From contig CAZLOS010000137.1 of assembly GCA_964561215.1 (NCBI GenBank), positions 1 through 13,304 of the forward strand: 13,304 nucleotides of DNA, read 5' to 3'. Made by a program: the position numbers and the translations under genes. Below the pieces are notes generated by a model. The model was not told the DNA's origin, ran no database searches, and worked only from the letters and a program-made list of their open reading frames with translations. Positions 1 to 7,995 of this stretch are shown piece after piece; position 1 is the first letter of the stretch; every line of letters starts with the position of its first letter. The DNA comes from JAJFUV01 sp964561215. GTDB taxonomy: Bacteria; Acidobacteriota; Terriglobia; Bryobacterales; Bryobacteraceae.

Positions 1-70
1 CTCACAGTGGCGGGACCGCGCCGGCATTGCACCGGACTTCCCTATTAAGCCCTGTTGGGCACCTAAGGAG
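1..70 (-). promoter_or_regulatory. Cobalamin riboswitch, 5' part (cut by the left window edge)
   Basis: Read on the minus strand, this stretch carries the conserved cobalamin riboswitch core in the right order. It starts with AGGTGCC (64-58), followed by a short hairpin GCCC-AACA-GGGC (60-49) and TTAATAGGGAAG (48-37). Then come CCGGTGCAATGCCGG and GCGGTCCCGCCACTGTGAG, which reaches base 1. These match the family consensus closely. The 3' end, with the B12 box and the expression platform, lies beyond the window, so it cannot be said whether it acts on transcription or translation. It begins about 15 bases after the cbiZ stop and points away from cbiZ, so it should control the next gene downstream (outside the window). 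By family knowledge that gene is repressed when adenosyl- or other cobalamin is plentiful and is often a B12 receptor, transporter or salvage gene. Coordinates of the upstream edge are approximate. Confidence 0.93.
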
Positions 71-82
71 ATTCTATTTTAA
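71..82 (-). promoter_or_regulatory. Possible -10 element ahead of the riboswitch
   Basis: The minus strand reads TTAAAATAGAAT here, an AT-rich island in a GC-rich region that overlaps the cbiZ stop codon. It contains two overlapping near-matches to a -10 box (TAAAAT and TAGAAT, each 5 of 6). The second would place transcription start almost exactly at the beginning of the riboswitch. No convincing -35 box is seen at 17 bases spacing. This is a weak, inferred candidate. The alternative is that the riboswitch is reached only by read-through from the operon. Confidence 0.2.
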
Positions 83-1245
83 CACTCGCACGAGGCGGGT
101 TTCTCGCATTTCTGAGCCCATTTCGCCGACCACCCGAGGCAGATCGCCCGCACGATCACCTGCGCGGGCTCAGCGGACGTGAGCCCAGCCAATTCCGCAT
201 GGAACGCGGGCCACAACTCCGGCCGCACAGACAGTTCTGTAGCTAATGTGGCGGCGTGTGCACTCAGGGCTGCACGCGTCGTATTCACCGAGAGCGTCCC
301 ATAGCGGCCCCGATCCAGAACGGCGGCGATGGCGTATGCCGCAGCCGCAATGGACGGATCGCAGAAGACCGCCTTGGCATTGGCTTTGAGTAGTTCCAGA
401 CCTCGCTCGGACATCGCGGGCGCCAGTTGGCTCCAGATTGTCTCTTCCTGAATTCCGTACGAAGACAGAGCATGAAAGAGCGATCTGGTATAGCTGGGTT
501 CAAGACCGTTTTGCCAGCGCAGCGTTTCCAACGTCGCGTCTCGAACAGCCGAGCCGATCAACTCCCCGAGGACAACATGCGTGCTGGTGGAGGTGAGCGG
601 TTTGGCATCCGTTACTGGAGCGGCAACGCAGAACTGGTCGGTGCCGGTGCCCGTCGCCCAATCCTGCGACTGGCGGCTACGGACCGCAAGGCGGTTCAGT
701 GCAGCACTCTTGGCCTCAGCCATGGTGATGACAGCGCGCGCCAGAGCACCGTCAGTCACGGGATGGCCGATCAACAGAATCGTATTGATGGTTCCGCTGT
801 ATTCCGGCCGTTTCGCCCATCCGGTGGCCGATTCCTGCCAAGCGGCCGGATCGCCGGAGCAAGTGGCGTTGCTCTCCACTCCGCCGGTGACCGCCGCTGT
901 GACCGACAACTCCTGATAACTTCTGCGTACAATGGCGACGTTGTTCATATTTGCGGCCGTGCCCATCAGCGCAACGGTCGTAGGATCGAGTTCCAGTTCC
1001 TTGCACACGACGTCGTGGTAGGCCGCCAGGCCCATCCCGACCATGTAGTCGTGCCGTTCCTGATGCTTGGCGGGTTCACCGCTCTGGTGATTGACAAGGT
1101 AACGGATTCCGCTCTGCTGTCCGCCGTTGCGCAACGATGTGCTCAGCACCTGGTGAGGCAGCCGCAATTCTGCAATGACGAACCGTCCCGCGCGGGTGAT
1201 CACGAATTGATCTGAAGCCGCCATCTGCTCACGTGACACGATCAT
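79..1245 (-). CDS. cbiZ: CbiZ-type adenosylcobinamide amidohydrolase with a C-terminal extension
   Basis: This 388-residue protein carries the CbiZ signature. The segment around residues 95-130 has MGTAANMNNVAI, then TAAVTGGVESNA and a GDP. The segment at 150-205 has GTINTILLIGHPVTDGALAR, AVITMAEAKSAAL and ATGTGTDQFCVA. In characterised members CbiZ cleaves the amide that holds the aminopropanol arm of (adenosyl)cobinamide, releasing cobyric acid so that imported corrinoids can be rebuilt with another lower ligand. Its last-gene position in a B12-type uptake operon, right before a cobalamin riboswitch, agrees with this. The ATG start overlaps the preceding stop (ATGA) and has an AGGAG ribosome site about 8 bases upstream. 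The CbiZ core accounts for roughly residues 1-235. The remaining ~150 residues are an extension I do not recognise, ending in a Cys cluster (C380, C386, C388). Substrate range (cobinamide versus pseudo-B12 or whole cobamides) cannot be told from sequence. Confidence 0.88.
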   Translation of the reverse strand: MIVSREQMAASDQFVITRAGRFVIAELRLPHQVLSTSLRNGGQQSGIRYLVNHQSGEPAKHQERHDYMVGMGLAAYHDVVCKELELDPTTVALMGTAANMNNVAIVRRSYQELSVTAAVTGGVESNATCSGDPAAWQESATGWAKRPEYSGTINTILLIGHPVTDGALARAVITMAEAKSAALNRLAVRSRQSQDWATGTGTDQFCVAAPVTDAKPLTSTSTHVVLGELIGSAVRDATLETLRWQNGLEPSYTRSLFHALSSYGIQEETIWSQLAPAMSERGLELLKANAKAVFCDPSIAAAAYAIAAVLDRGRYGTLSVNTTRAALSAHAATLATELSVRPELWPAFHAELAGLTSAEPAQVIVRAICLGWSAKWAQKCEKPASCEC

Positions 1246-2273
1246 CTTAAGACTCCTTCGATGGCGCTCCGCAGCAGGTCCACGTCGCTGGCAATGTCCT
1301 GCATGGGCTGGCGCCGGACACGATGCGGCAATGCCAATGCAGCGGCTTCTTGAACGTCTTCTCGCAGCACCTGTTCACGACCGTGGTATGCAGCGAGCGT
1401 CTTGGCGGTCTTGAGCATCACGATGTCGCCGCGGTGCCCGTCCACACCAACCTGGATACACAGGTTGGCGATGTCGAATAACAGCGCGCGATCCACGCCG
1501 ACCTTCGGATAGAGATCCATTGCACGGGCAATCGTCGCGGAAATCGTACGCGAGTGCTCTTCCCACTGGGCGGCGAAGCCGCGAGGGTCGCGCTCAAACT
1601 GCGCGCGGCGCTCTATGATCTCCACGCGCTGCTCCGGTTCACGAGCGCCTTCCACGGTGACACACAGGCCAAAGCGGTCAAGCAACTGGGGACGGAGTTC
1701 ACCTTCCTCCGGGTTCATTGTTCCAACCAGCGTGAAGTGCGCCGGATGGCTGAACGAGATGCCTTCACGCTCTACCGTGTTCACCGCCATGGCGGCCGAG
1801 TCAAGCAGCACATCCACGACATGATCATCGAGCAGATTGACCTCATCGACGTACAAGATGCCCCGGTGCGCGGCGGCGAGCAGGCCCGGCTCGAAGTGTT
1901 TCGCGCCATGTTTCAGCGCGAATTCCAAATCCAGAGTGCCCACAACCCGGTCCTCAGTAGCCCCCACCGGAAGCTCGATAACCGCCATGCGGCGGCTGGT
2001 GATCTCGTCGGGCCGGCAATTCTCGCTCTCAGTGCAGGCTGAGCAAACACCGTCCGGCTCGACCGCTGGCAACCGGAACGGACACTTCTCAATCACATCG
2101 AGTGCAGGCAGCAATTCCGCGAGCCCTCGCACCGCCGTGGATTTCGCGGTTCCTTTTTCTCCGCGAATCAACACCCCGGAGATGGACGGATTAATGATGT
2201 TCAGAATCAGTGCGAGCTTCATCCGTTCCTGCCCGGTAATGGCTGCAAACGGGTAGGTTGTTCGTTCGTTCAT
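1242..2273 (-). CDS. ChlI/BchI-like AAA+ ATPase subunit of a metal chelatase
   Basis: This is a 343-residue AAA+ protein of the Mg/Co-chelatase I family. It starts YPFAAITGQERMKLALIL and has Walker A GEKGTAKST (residues 38-46), Walker B LYVDEVN (140-146), then GTMNPEEG and RPQLLDRFGL, the pattern typical of chelatase I subunits. Four cysteines between the Walker motifs (C64, C77, C80, C86) suggest a small metal-binding insert. I subunits form hexameric rings with the D subunit and hydrolyse ATP to drive the large subunit. With CobN next door the complex is most likely a CobN-type cobaltochelatase that uses ChlI/ChlD-like motors rather than CobS/CobT. The ATG at 2273 is chosen because it overlaps the upstream stop (ATGA) and the family homology begins there. 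An in-frame ATG 21 codons earlier would add unrelated residues inside the upstream gene. The ribosome site is weak, which suggests coupling. The AAA+ part is a clear paralog of that in the preceding gene. Confidence 0.92.
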   Translation of the reverse strand: MNERTTYPFAAITGQERMKLALILNIINPSISGVLIRGEKGTAKSTAVRGLAELLPALDVIEKCPFRLPAVEPDGVCSACTESENCRPDEITSRRMAVIELPVGATEDRVVGTLDLEFALKHGAKHFEPGLLAAAHRGILYVDEVNLLDDHVVDVLLDSAAMAVNTVEREGISFSHPAHFTLVGTMNPEEGELRPQLLDRFGLCVTVEGAREPEQRVEIIERRAQFERDPRGFAAQWEEHSRTISATIARAMDLYPKVGVDRALLFDIANLCIQVGVDGHRGDIVMLKTAKTLAAYHGREQVLREDVQEAAALALPHRVRRQPMQDIASDVDLLRSAIEGVLR

Positions 2274-4228
2274 AGTCTCTGTTCCTTGACGATCTGGAGC
2301 AGATCCCGGCTTTCGAGATCGTCGATGCTGAAGCACTCCGCTCCAAGCGCATGTGCGAGCTTCCGTGCCAGTTCAAACCGGACGCCCAGCGGATCTTCGG
2401 TGTCCACCACGGTCCAATGAATCCTGGTGTCGATGGCGAGCCGCCGTGCGATCTGCAATGCCTCTTCCAGCGGGTGCCCGTCCCCGAGCGCGACATTTGC
2501 CTTGCCGTCAGTGAGCACAATCGCGATCGGCCGGAGATTCGGATCCCGGTGCAATTGCGGAAGCAGGATATCGCGCGCCTTCGCCAGGCCGGCGGCCAGT
2601 GGCGTGCGGCCTCCAGTCGGCAGGTCCCGGAGCAGCTTGCCCGCGACCTCGATCGAGGACGTCACCGGCAAAGCGACGGATGCTTCGCGGCGCCGGAACG
2701 CTACCATGGCCACGCGATCGCGCTTCTGATACGCATCGAGTAGCAGTGACATGATGGCACCCTTTGACGCCACCATCCGCTTGCGAGCGCCCATCGATCC
2801 GCTCAGATCAAGCACGAACAGGATGAAAGTTCCGATTCGCTTCTCGCGCACCTTCTCGCGCCAGTCCTGCTTGCGAATGATGAGCGGCGAACCGGCCTCG
2901 CGTTGCCGTACCTTCTGATACGGCGCAGCGGCGCGTAGTGTAGCGTCGAGCGCCAGATCTGTGCAGGCGTCCGAAACATGGCTGCGAACATAGCGCCCCT
3001 GCCGCTCGCTCGTTCGCGTGCGTGTACGGCGGCCCGAGCCGCGCCGGACCAAACGGTCTTCCTGTGGAGCGAGGCTCCGCACCTTGAAGACCTCCCCAAT
3101 GTCGAATGCCTGGTCGGGCGGCTCCGAGCCACCGCCGGACTCCCCTTGCTCGCTGCTATCCGGCGATGATTCTTGCGGGGGCGCGGTGCTTGGCTGCTGC
3201 GGCGTCTGCGGAGGCGGGTTATCGGGCGTCTGGCTCTCGGCCGGTGGCGGCGGGGGCGGTGGCGGCGGAGGCATGCTGTCCCGGCGCCGATGCAGCAGTG
3301 CAAACTCCGCCACCTGAACAATGTCCTGTATCTTGACGGTTGTCCGGCCATGCCATGCGGCGTACGCACAGGCCGCGCGAGCGATGACCAGGTCAGCGCG
3401 ATGTCCGGCGACGTTCTGGCTCAAAGTGAGATCGGCGATGTAATCGCGGACCGACTCCGGGATTCGTGCTTGCGGGAGCAATGACCGTGCCGTTCCAATG
3501 CGGGCGGCATGTGCTGCCGACTCCCCGGCGTACTGCTCGTGGAACTGGCGTGGGTTGCGTTCATAGCGTTCGCGTTGCTCCACCAGTTCCACACGAAGCG
3601 CCGGATCAGGCTCCGCCTTCACCTCCACGCAGAGGCCGAAACGGTCGAGAAGTTGTGGCCGAAGCGAGCCTTCTTCCGGGTTCATCGTGCCAATCAAAGT
3701 GAAGCGGCACGCATGCTGAAACGACAGTCCCTCGCGCTCCAGTACGTTCTTTCCCGATGCCGCCGCGTCGAGAATCACGTCCACCAGATGGTCGTCGAGC
3801 AGGTTCACTTCGTCGATGTAGAGCACTCCCCGGTGCACGCGCGCCAGCAAGCCGGGCTGCAACGAGCGCGTGCCGGTCTGAACGGTCTGGCTGAAGTCGA
3901 GACCGCCGAGGACCATCTCCTCCGTGGCGTTCAGCGGCAGTGTCGCAAACGCGGTGTGCCGCCGGGCTCGCGCCGGACGCGTAGCCGCGCGGCAATGTTC
4001 GCACCATTCCTCAGGACGGGCCGGGTCGCATCCCCACCGGCAGCCCACATTCGTCTCAACAGGAGGCAGCAGTTCGCTCAATGCACGGGCGGCTGTGGAT
4101 TTGCCGGTGCCCTTTTCCCCGCGGATCAACACACCGCCGATTTGCGGGTCAATGGCATTAAGTAGCAGCGCGAGCTTCATGCGCTCCTGTCCCAGCAGTG
4201 CAACGAACGGGAAGGTTTCCTGACTCAT
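2270..4228 (-). CDS. ChlD/BchD-like chelatase subunit: AAA+ domain, proline/acidic linker, VWA domain
   Basis: This 652-residue protein has three parts. Residues 1 to about 318 are a chelatase AAA+ ATPase with Walker A GEKGTGKST (37-45), Walker B LYIDEVN (136-142) and GTMNPEEG plus RPQLLDRFGL downstream. A four-Cys insert sits between the Walker motifs (C63, C67, C76, C79). Residues ~319-376 are a low-complexity linker starting with ten prolines and rich in Pro, Ser, Gln and Glu. From ~468 to the end is a von Willebrand A domain with a full MIDAS: DLSGSM (474-479), T542 in the TGGRTPL segment and D574 in LTDGKAN. This is the D-subunit architecture. In the family the D subunit bridges the I-ring and the large CobN/BchH subunit, with the VWA domain gripping a metal-bound partner. 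Both Walker motifs look intact, unlike the degenerate ATPase of many photosynthetic BchD proteins. The ATG start overlaps the cobN stop (ATGA), with GAGG about 10 bases upstream. Confidence 0.92.
   Translation of the reverse strand: MSQETFPFVALLGQERMKLALLLNAIDPQIGGVLIRGEKGTGKSTAARALSELLPPVETNVGCRWGCDPARPEEWCEHCRAATRPARARRHTAFATLPLNATEEMVLGGLDFSQTVQTGTRSLQPGLLARVHRGVLYIDEVNLLDDHLVDVILDAAASGKNVLEREGLSFQHACRFTLIGTMNPEEGSLRPQLLDRFGLCVEVKAEPDPALRVELVEQRERYERNPRQFHEQYAGESAAHAARIGTARSLLPQARIPESVRDYIADLTLSQNVAGHRADLVIARAACAYAAWHGRTTVKIQDIVQVAEFALLHRRRDSMPPPPPPPPPPAESQTPDNPPPQTPQQPSTAPPQESSPDSSEQGESGGGSEPPDQAFDIGEVFKVRSLAPQEDRLVRRGSGRRTRTRTSERQGRYVRSHVSDACTDLALDATLRAAAPYQKVRQREAGSPLIIRKQDWREKVREKRIGTFILFVLDLSGSMGARKRMVASKGAIMSLLLDAYQKRDRVAMVAFRRREASVALPVTSSIEVAGKLLRDLPTGGRTPLAAGLAKARDILLPQLHRDPNLRPIAIVLTDGKANVALGDGHPLEEALQIARRLAIDTRIHWTVVDTEDPLGVRFELARKLAHALGAECFSIDDLESRDLLQIVKEQRL
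3242..3271 (-). repeat. Ten-proline codon tract in the D-subunit linker
   Basis: Thirty bases encode ten consecutive prolines (residues 320-329) with mixed CCN codons, at the start of the AAA+/VWA linker. It is a coding low-complexity tract of the kind common in chelatase D-subunit linkers, not an independent element. The codons vary, so it is not a perfect microsatellite. Confidence 0.85.
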
Positions 4229-7200
4229 ACGTGCGAAACCTCGACAGCCTCCTCGATGTCGCCTTCAACCGATAAATAGGCGTCCTGGAGCTTCTGCTTC
4301 ATCTCATCCGACGTGTTCCACATGCCTCGCTGAATGGTTTCGAGCAGCTTGTCAAGGATGTTCTGGAGCGCGTATGGATTTACCGACTTCAGCCACTGCT
4401 GCATCTCCGGGTCGAGCGCATACTTCTGGGCCACGCGCTCGTACATCCAATCCTCCATGACGTCGGCTGTCGCATCCCAGCCGATGAGGATGTCCATCAC
4501 CTTCGAGATATCGCCCGCACCCTTGTAGCCATGACGTTTCAGCCCTTCCAGCCATTTCGGATTGAGCAGGCGAGAGCGGAGGATGTGCTTCGCTTCTTCC
4601 GCGGTCGAACGAAGTTTCACACGGCGCGGGTCCGATGTGTCGCCGGCCAGCGCCACCGGCATCTTGCCGCGCACAGTCTCAACTGCGGCGATCAGGCCGC
4701 CATAGTAGTTATAGAAGTCCGTGCACGAAAGCATGTCGTACTCGCGCGAGTCTTCGTTTTTAACGGTGACATCGACGCGCGAGAGCAAGCGGCGGAACGC
4801 CTCCGGACGCTGGTCGCCATACATTCCTTTTCCGTAAGCATGAGCCGAATAGCGGATATAGTTGTCGCCGAGGTCCTTTCTTGTCTGCCATGCCTTGGAC
4901 TCGATCAGTTCCGCGACACCGGCGCCGTACGTTCCCGGCGGACACCCGAAGACCCGCAGCGTAGCCGCCCGCCAGGCATCGTCTTCGCTCATACCGTTAC
5001 GTCGATACTCGTCTAGATCGGCAAAGACATGCTGGCGGACGAAGTTTGTATCCGGTGGCTCCTGAAGCGCCGCGACCATCGCGACGGCGTCATCGATCAG
5101 CGTGACAAGGTTCGGGAAGGAATCCCGGAAAAAGCCGGAGATGCGCGGTACGACATCAATGCGCGGGCGCCCGAGTTCAGCAGTGGGGACAATTTCCAAC
5201 CCATCTACAACGCCGTTGGCGAGCCAGCGCGGGCGCACACCCAACAGGTAGAGGATCTCAGCGATATCATCGCCCCGCGAACGCATCGTAGGCCCACCCC
5301 AGACAATGATGCCCAGGCTCTTCGGGAAGTCATTCTCTTCTTGCCGGTAGCGCTCCAGCAGAGCGTCGCCGAGCGATTTGCCCACCTCCCAGGCTGCACG
5401 GCTGGGAATCATGCGCGGGTCCACCGAGTAGAAGTTCTTGCCGGTGGGCAGGATATCCGCCTGGCCGCGGGACGGCGCGCCCGAGGGGCCGGGCTCGACG
5501 AACCCGCCCGAGAGAGCGCGCATTGTCGCCTGAATCTCATCGCCTACTCGGCGGATGTTCGGCAGCAGGGTTGTGGCGATGTAGCGCAGGGGAATCTCAA
5601 CGCGGGGTTGAGGATCGCCGAATTCCTGGGTGACGATTTCCGGAATCGCCGTCGCGTCAAACTCACGCGCTGCGAGTGCTCGGACCAGCGTTTCGGAGCG
5701 TTTCTGCGCGGTGGCGATCAACTGGCCGCCGGTCTGCCCGGCATAGTGCGGAAGTGCGTCGCCGCGATGCTCGACGGCCTCTTCATAGCGGAAGCCCATG
5801 GCCAGCAGGACTTCTTCTCGCAGCGAAGGGATCTCGCCATTCGGAAGCCGCGTGAGTTGCGTGAGGAAGCAAACCAGCCGCTCGTCTTCAGGAGCAACCC
5901 CCATGATGTGCAGGCCGTCGCTGATCATCGTGTCGGCCAACTCAGAGAGGTAGTCGTGCAGGCGCTTCAGGAAAGCGTCGGTGTCCTTCACGACGTCGGC
6001 TTCGGTTACCTTCAGATCCTGATCGAGGTCCGCTTTCTTGACGGCATCCCAGAGCAGGCCCGCCATCACTGGAAGCTTGCCGGGGTCCTGGCGTGCGGCC
6101 TCCGTATAGTCAGCAACAGCGCGCTCGACGCCGGTGAGATCTTCGTAGAGGTCGGCGTTGGTGAAGGCGGGCGTCAGGTGGTCAATGATGCAGCAGTAAG
6201 AACGCCGCTTGGCCTGCGTGCCTTCGCTGGGGTCGTTGATGATGTAGGGATAGATGTTCGGGAAATCCATGATGGACAGATCGGGGTAACACGCTTCACT
6301 CAACCCCAAGGCCTTTCCCGGTAGCCACTCCAGACTCCCGTGTTTTCCTACGTGGATCACCGCATCGGCCCGGAACACGTCGCGCAACCAGCGGTACTGT
6401 GCCAAGTACTGATGTGGAGGTGAGAGGTACAGATCATGGTAGATCGCATCCACTTTTTCGAGGTATCCCCGCGGCGGCTGAATGGTCAGGAACACGTTCC
6501 CGTTGCGCAAGCCGGCGAAGTAGAGCACGTCGTTGTGGGTGAACAGGTCGCCGGGCATGGGGCCCCAGTCGGCTGTCATCTTTTCGCGCACCGGTTCCGG
6601 TAGTGCCTCGTGCCAGGGTAGATAGACTGCGCGTTCGGCCGAGGCTTCCGCGCGTGCCGCGAGCTGGTCCGGAGTGAGCCAGCGTCGGTCGCTGGTCATG
6701 CGGCTGAGCATCTCGTTGGCCAGTTCGTCCCCCGTCTGGTATTGCTTCGCGATCTCGTACCCGTCACCGGACATTCGTTCAAGGAGAAGCTTCACACTGG
6801 CGAAGCTGTCGAGACCCGCTGCGCAGCCGATGCGGTCGTTGCGCGGCGGATAGTGATGGAACACAATCGCGACGCGTTTCTCCGCGTTCGGCACGCGCCG
6901 TAGCCGCGCCCATTTCATAGCGCAGGCGATAACCGCGTTGACACGATCGGGGACCGGCACAAAATGCGACATCAAAGCGCCCGTGATCGGGTCCACCTGG
7001 TCTTCCTCGCGCGTTGCGACCAGCGTGGTGATCAGGTTGCCGTCGAACTCCGGTTGCGCGGCGTGATAGACGACCTCCATGGCCGAGACACCCTGCAGGC
7101 TGTCTTTCCACGCCTGGTATGGCACCCACGACGTCATCGCCTGCAGCACCGGGACGTTGAGATTGGGGAAGATGGTGCGATACTCGGGGCTCGTTAAGGT

Positions 7201-7995
7201 CATCGACATAGGCATCACGTTGATGAGCACGTCGATGCGGAACCTAAAGTAGGAACCCACAACCTCATCGAATCCACGATTGCCCAGAGCCTTGTCCTTC
7301 AGCCGCAGGCTGAACACGGCCAACGCGTTGGCGCCGCGGGCTTCGATCTCACGAATGAGCGCATCGATATGTGCGACATTTCCGTTCGCCCAATAGCCCT
7401 GATAGAAAGTGATACCTACGGTGGGCCGCGCAAAGTCGATGTGTTCCCGCGCATAGGCATCGACGTCCGCCACGACGCCGGTATTGGGATGGTAGATTCC
7501 TTCGATTGGAATGGCTGCCGGAGCCGGAATCCCGGCGGCGATACCCCGAACAAAGGCACTGAGTAGCAGAAGACCGTTGCGGCAGTTTTCGGCTCCGCCG
7601 TGATTCAAATATGGAAACAGCCGCTGCCAGTTGCCGCTCTCGATCCCGTCAGAGTGCTCCTCGGCGAGGCGCAGTGCGTCCTCGTCACCGCCGGTTGGCT
7701 GAATATGCAGATAAGGAACAGGCGCGCCTTGTTGGCGAAGTTCGTCGCGCCGTGCAAGCAGAGCGTCGAACGCCGGGCAGGAGGCCTTGCCGCCGTGAAG
7801 CGTCAGGATGATCGCATCCGACGACGCGGCCTGATCCACGAACGCTGCCACACGGGCCTTGTCGAACAGTTGGGTTTGTGTGCGTGCCACGACCGCAATC
7901 GGTTCGCCGGCTTCACGCAGTAGCGTAATGCCTTGGCTCAACGAAGGGAGTTCCAATGAGGTGGCGCTGAAATAGCAGATCTTGAAAGTGTTCAC
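4225..7995 (-). CDS. cobN: CobN-type chelatase large subunit (cobaltochelatase-like)
   Basis: This 1256-residue protein has a length usual for CobN. Diagnostic stretches are HVGKHGSLEWLPGK beginning near residue 548, then a segment with CYPDLSIMDFPNIYPYI, NDPSEGTQAKRRS and IIDHLTPAFTNADLYEDL. These are the conserved core of the CobN/BchH family, and GKHG plus DHLTP favour CobN over the chlorophyll enzyme BchH. The subunit binds the tetrapyrrole and the metal, and the I and D subunits supply ATP-driven force. In aerobic B12 synthesis CobN inserts cobalt into hydrogenobyrinic acid a,c-diamide. The actual metal and ring here are not shown. The start is the GTG at 7995: it overlaps the radical SAM stop (GTGA), has a strong GGAGG site 4 bases upstream, and the homologous protein starts there. 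A longer reading frame to 8178 lies inside the upstream gene and begins with unrelated residues. The gene ends in an ATGA overlap with the D subunit gene. Confidence 0.93.
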   Translation of the reverse strand: MNTFKICYFSATSLELPSLSQGITLLREAGEPIAVVARTQTQLFDKARVAAFVDQAASSDAIILTLHGGKASCPAFDALLARRDELRQQGAPVPYLHIQPTGGDEDALRLAEEHSDGIESGNWQRLFPYLNHGGAENCRNGLLLLSAFVRGIAAGIPAPAAIPIEGIYHPNTGVVADVDAYAREHIDFARPTVGITFYQGYWANGNVAHIDALIREIEARGANALAVFSLRLKDKALGNRGFDEVVGSYFRFRIDVLINVMPMSMTLTSPEYRTIFPNLNVPVLQAMTSWVPYQAWKDSLQGVSAMEVVYHAAQPEFDGNLITTLVATREEDQVDPITGALMSHFVPVPDRVNAVIACAMKWARLRRVPNAEKRVAIVFHHYPPRNDRIGCAAGLDSFASVKLLLERMSGDGYEIAKQYQTGDELANEMLSRMTSDRRWLTPDQLAARAEASAERAVYLPWHEALPEPVREKMTADWGPMPGDLFTHNDVLYFAGLRNGNVFLTIQPPRGYLEKVDAIYHDLYLSPPHQYLAQYRWLRDVFRADAVIHVGKHGSLEWLPGKALGLSEACYPDLSIMDFPNIYPYIINDPSEGTQAKRRSYCCIIDHLTPAFTNADLYEDLTGVERAVADYTEAARQDPGKLPVMAGLLWDAVKKADLDQDLKVTEADVVKDTDAFLKRLHDYLSELADTMISDGLHIMGVAPEDERLVCFLTQLTRLPNGEIPSLREEVLLAMGFRYEEAVEHRGDALPHYAGQTGGQLIATAQKRSETLVRALAAREFDATAIPEIVTQEFGDPQPRVEIPLRYIATTLLPNIRRVGDEIQATMRALSGGFVEPGPSGAPSRGQADILPTGKNFYSVDPRMIPSRAAWEVGKSLGDALLERYRQEENDFPKSLGIIVWGGPTMRSRGDDIAEILYLLGVRPRWLANGVVDGLEIVPTAELGRPRIDVVPRISGFFRDSFPNLVTLIDDAVAMVAALQEPPDTNFVRQHVFADLDEYRRNGMSEDDAWRAATLRVFGCPPGTYGAGVAELIESKAWQTRKDLGDNYIRYSAHAYGKGMYGDQRPEAFRRLLSRVDVTVKNEDSREYDMLSCTDFYNYYGGLIAAVETVRGKMPVALAGDTSDPRRVKLRSTAEEAKHILRSRLLNPKWLEGLKRHGYKGAGDISKVMDILIGWDATADVMEDWMYERVAQKYALDPEMQQWLKSVNPYALQNILDKLLETIQRGMWNTSDEMKQKLQDAYLSVEGDIEEAVEVSHV

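Noticed and set aside
427..1215. A 262-codon open frame on the plus strand
   Set aside because: Antisense to cbiZ, whose frame carries a recognised family signature. The plus-strand product is Arg- and Gly-rich with no motif.
2274..2336. A 21-residue N-terminal extension for the I subunit
   Set aside because: It reads the end of the D-subunit gene in another frame. The ATG at 2273 makes the standard overlap and starts the homology.
3240..3275. G-rich plus-strand tract as a possible G-quadruplex or microsatellite
   Set aside because: It is explained by ten proline codons of mixed type in the D-subunit linker, and has only one run of three or more G.
5029..6324. A 431-codon open frame on the plus strand
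   Set aside because: It lies wholly antisense to the conserved core of cobN, has no recognisable domain, and is the usual by-product of strong GC third-position bias.
1242..7995. A magnesium chelatase for (bacterio)chlorophyll (BchH-D-I)
   Set aside because: The large subunit has CobN-like rather than BchH-like core motifs, and the neighbours are corrinoid uptake and CbiZ with no photosynthesis gene in sight.
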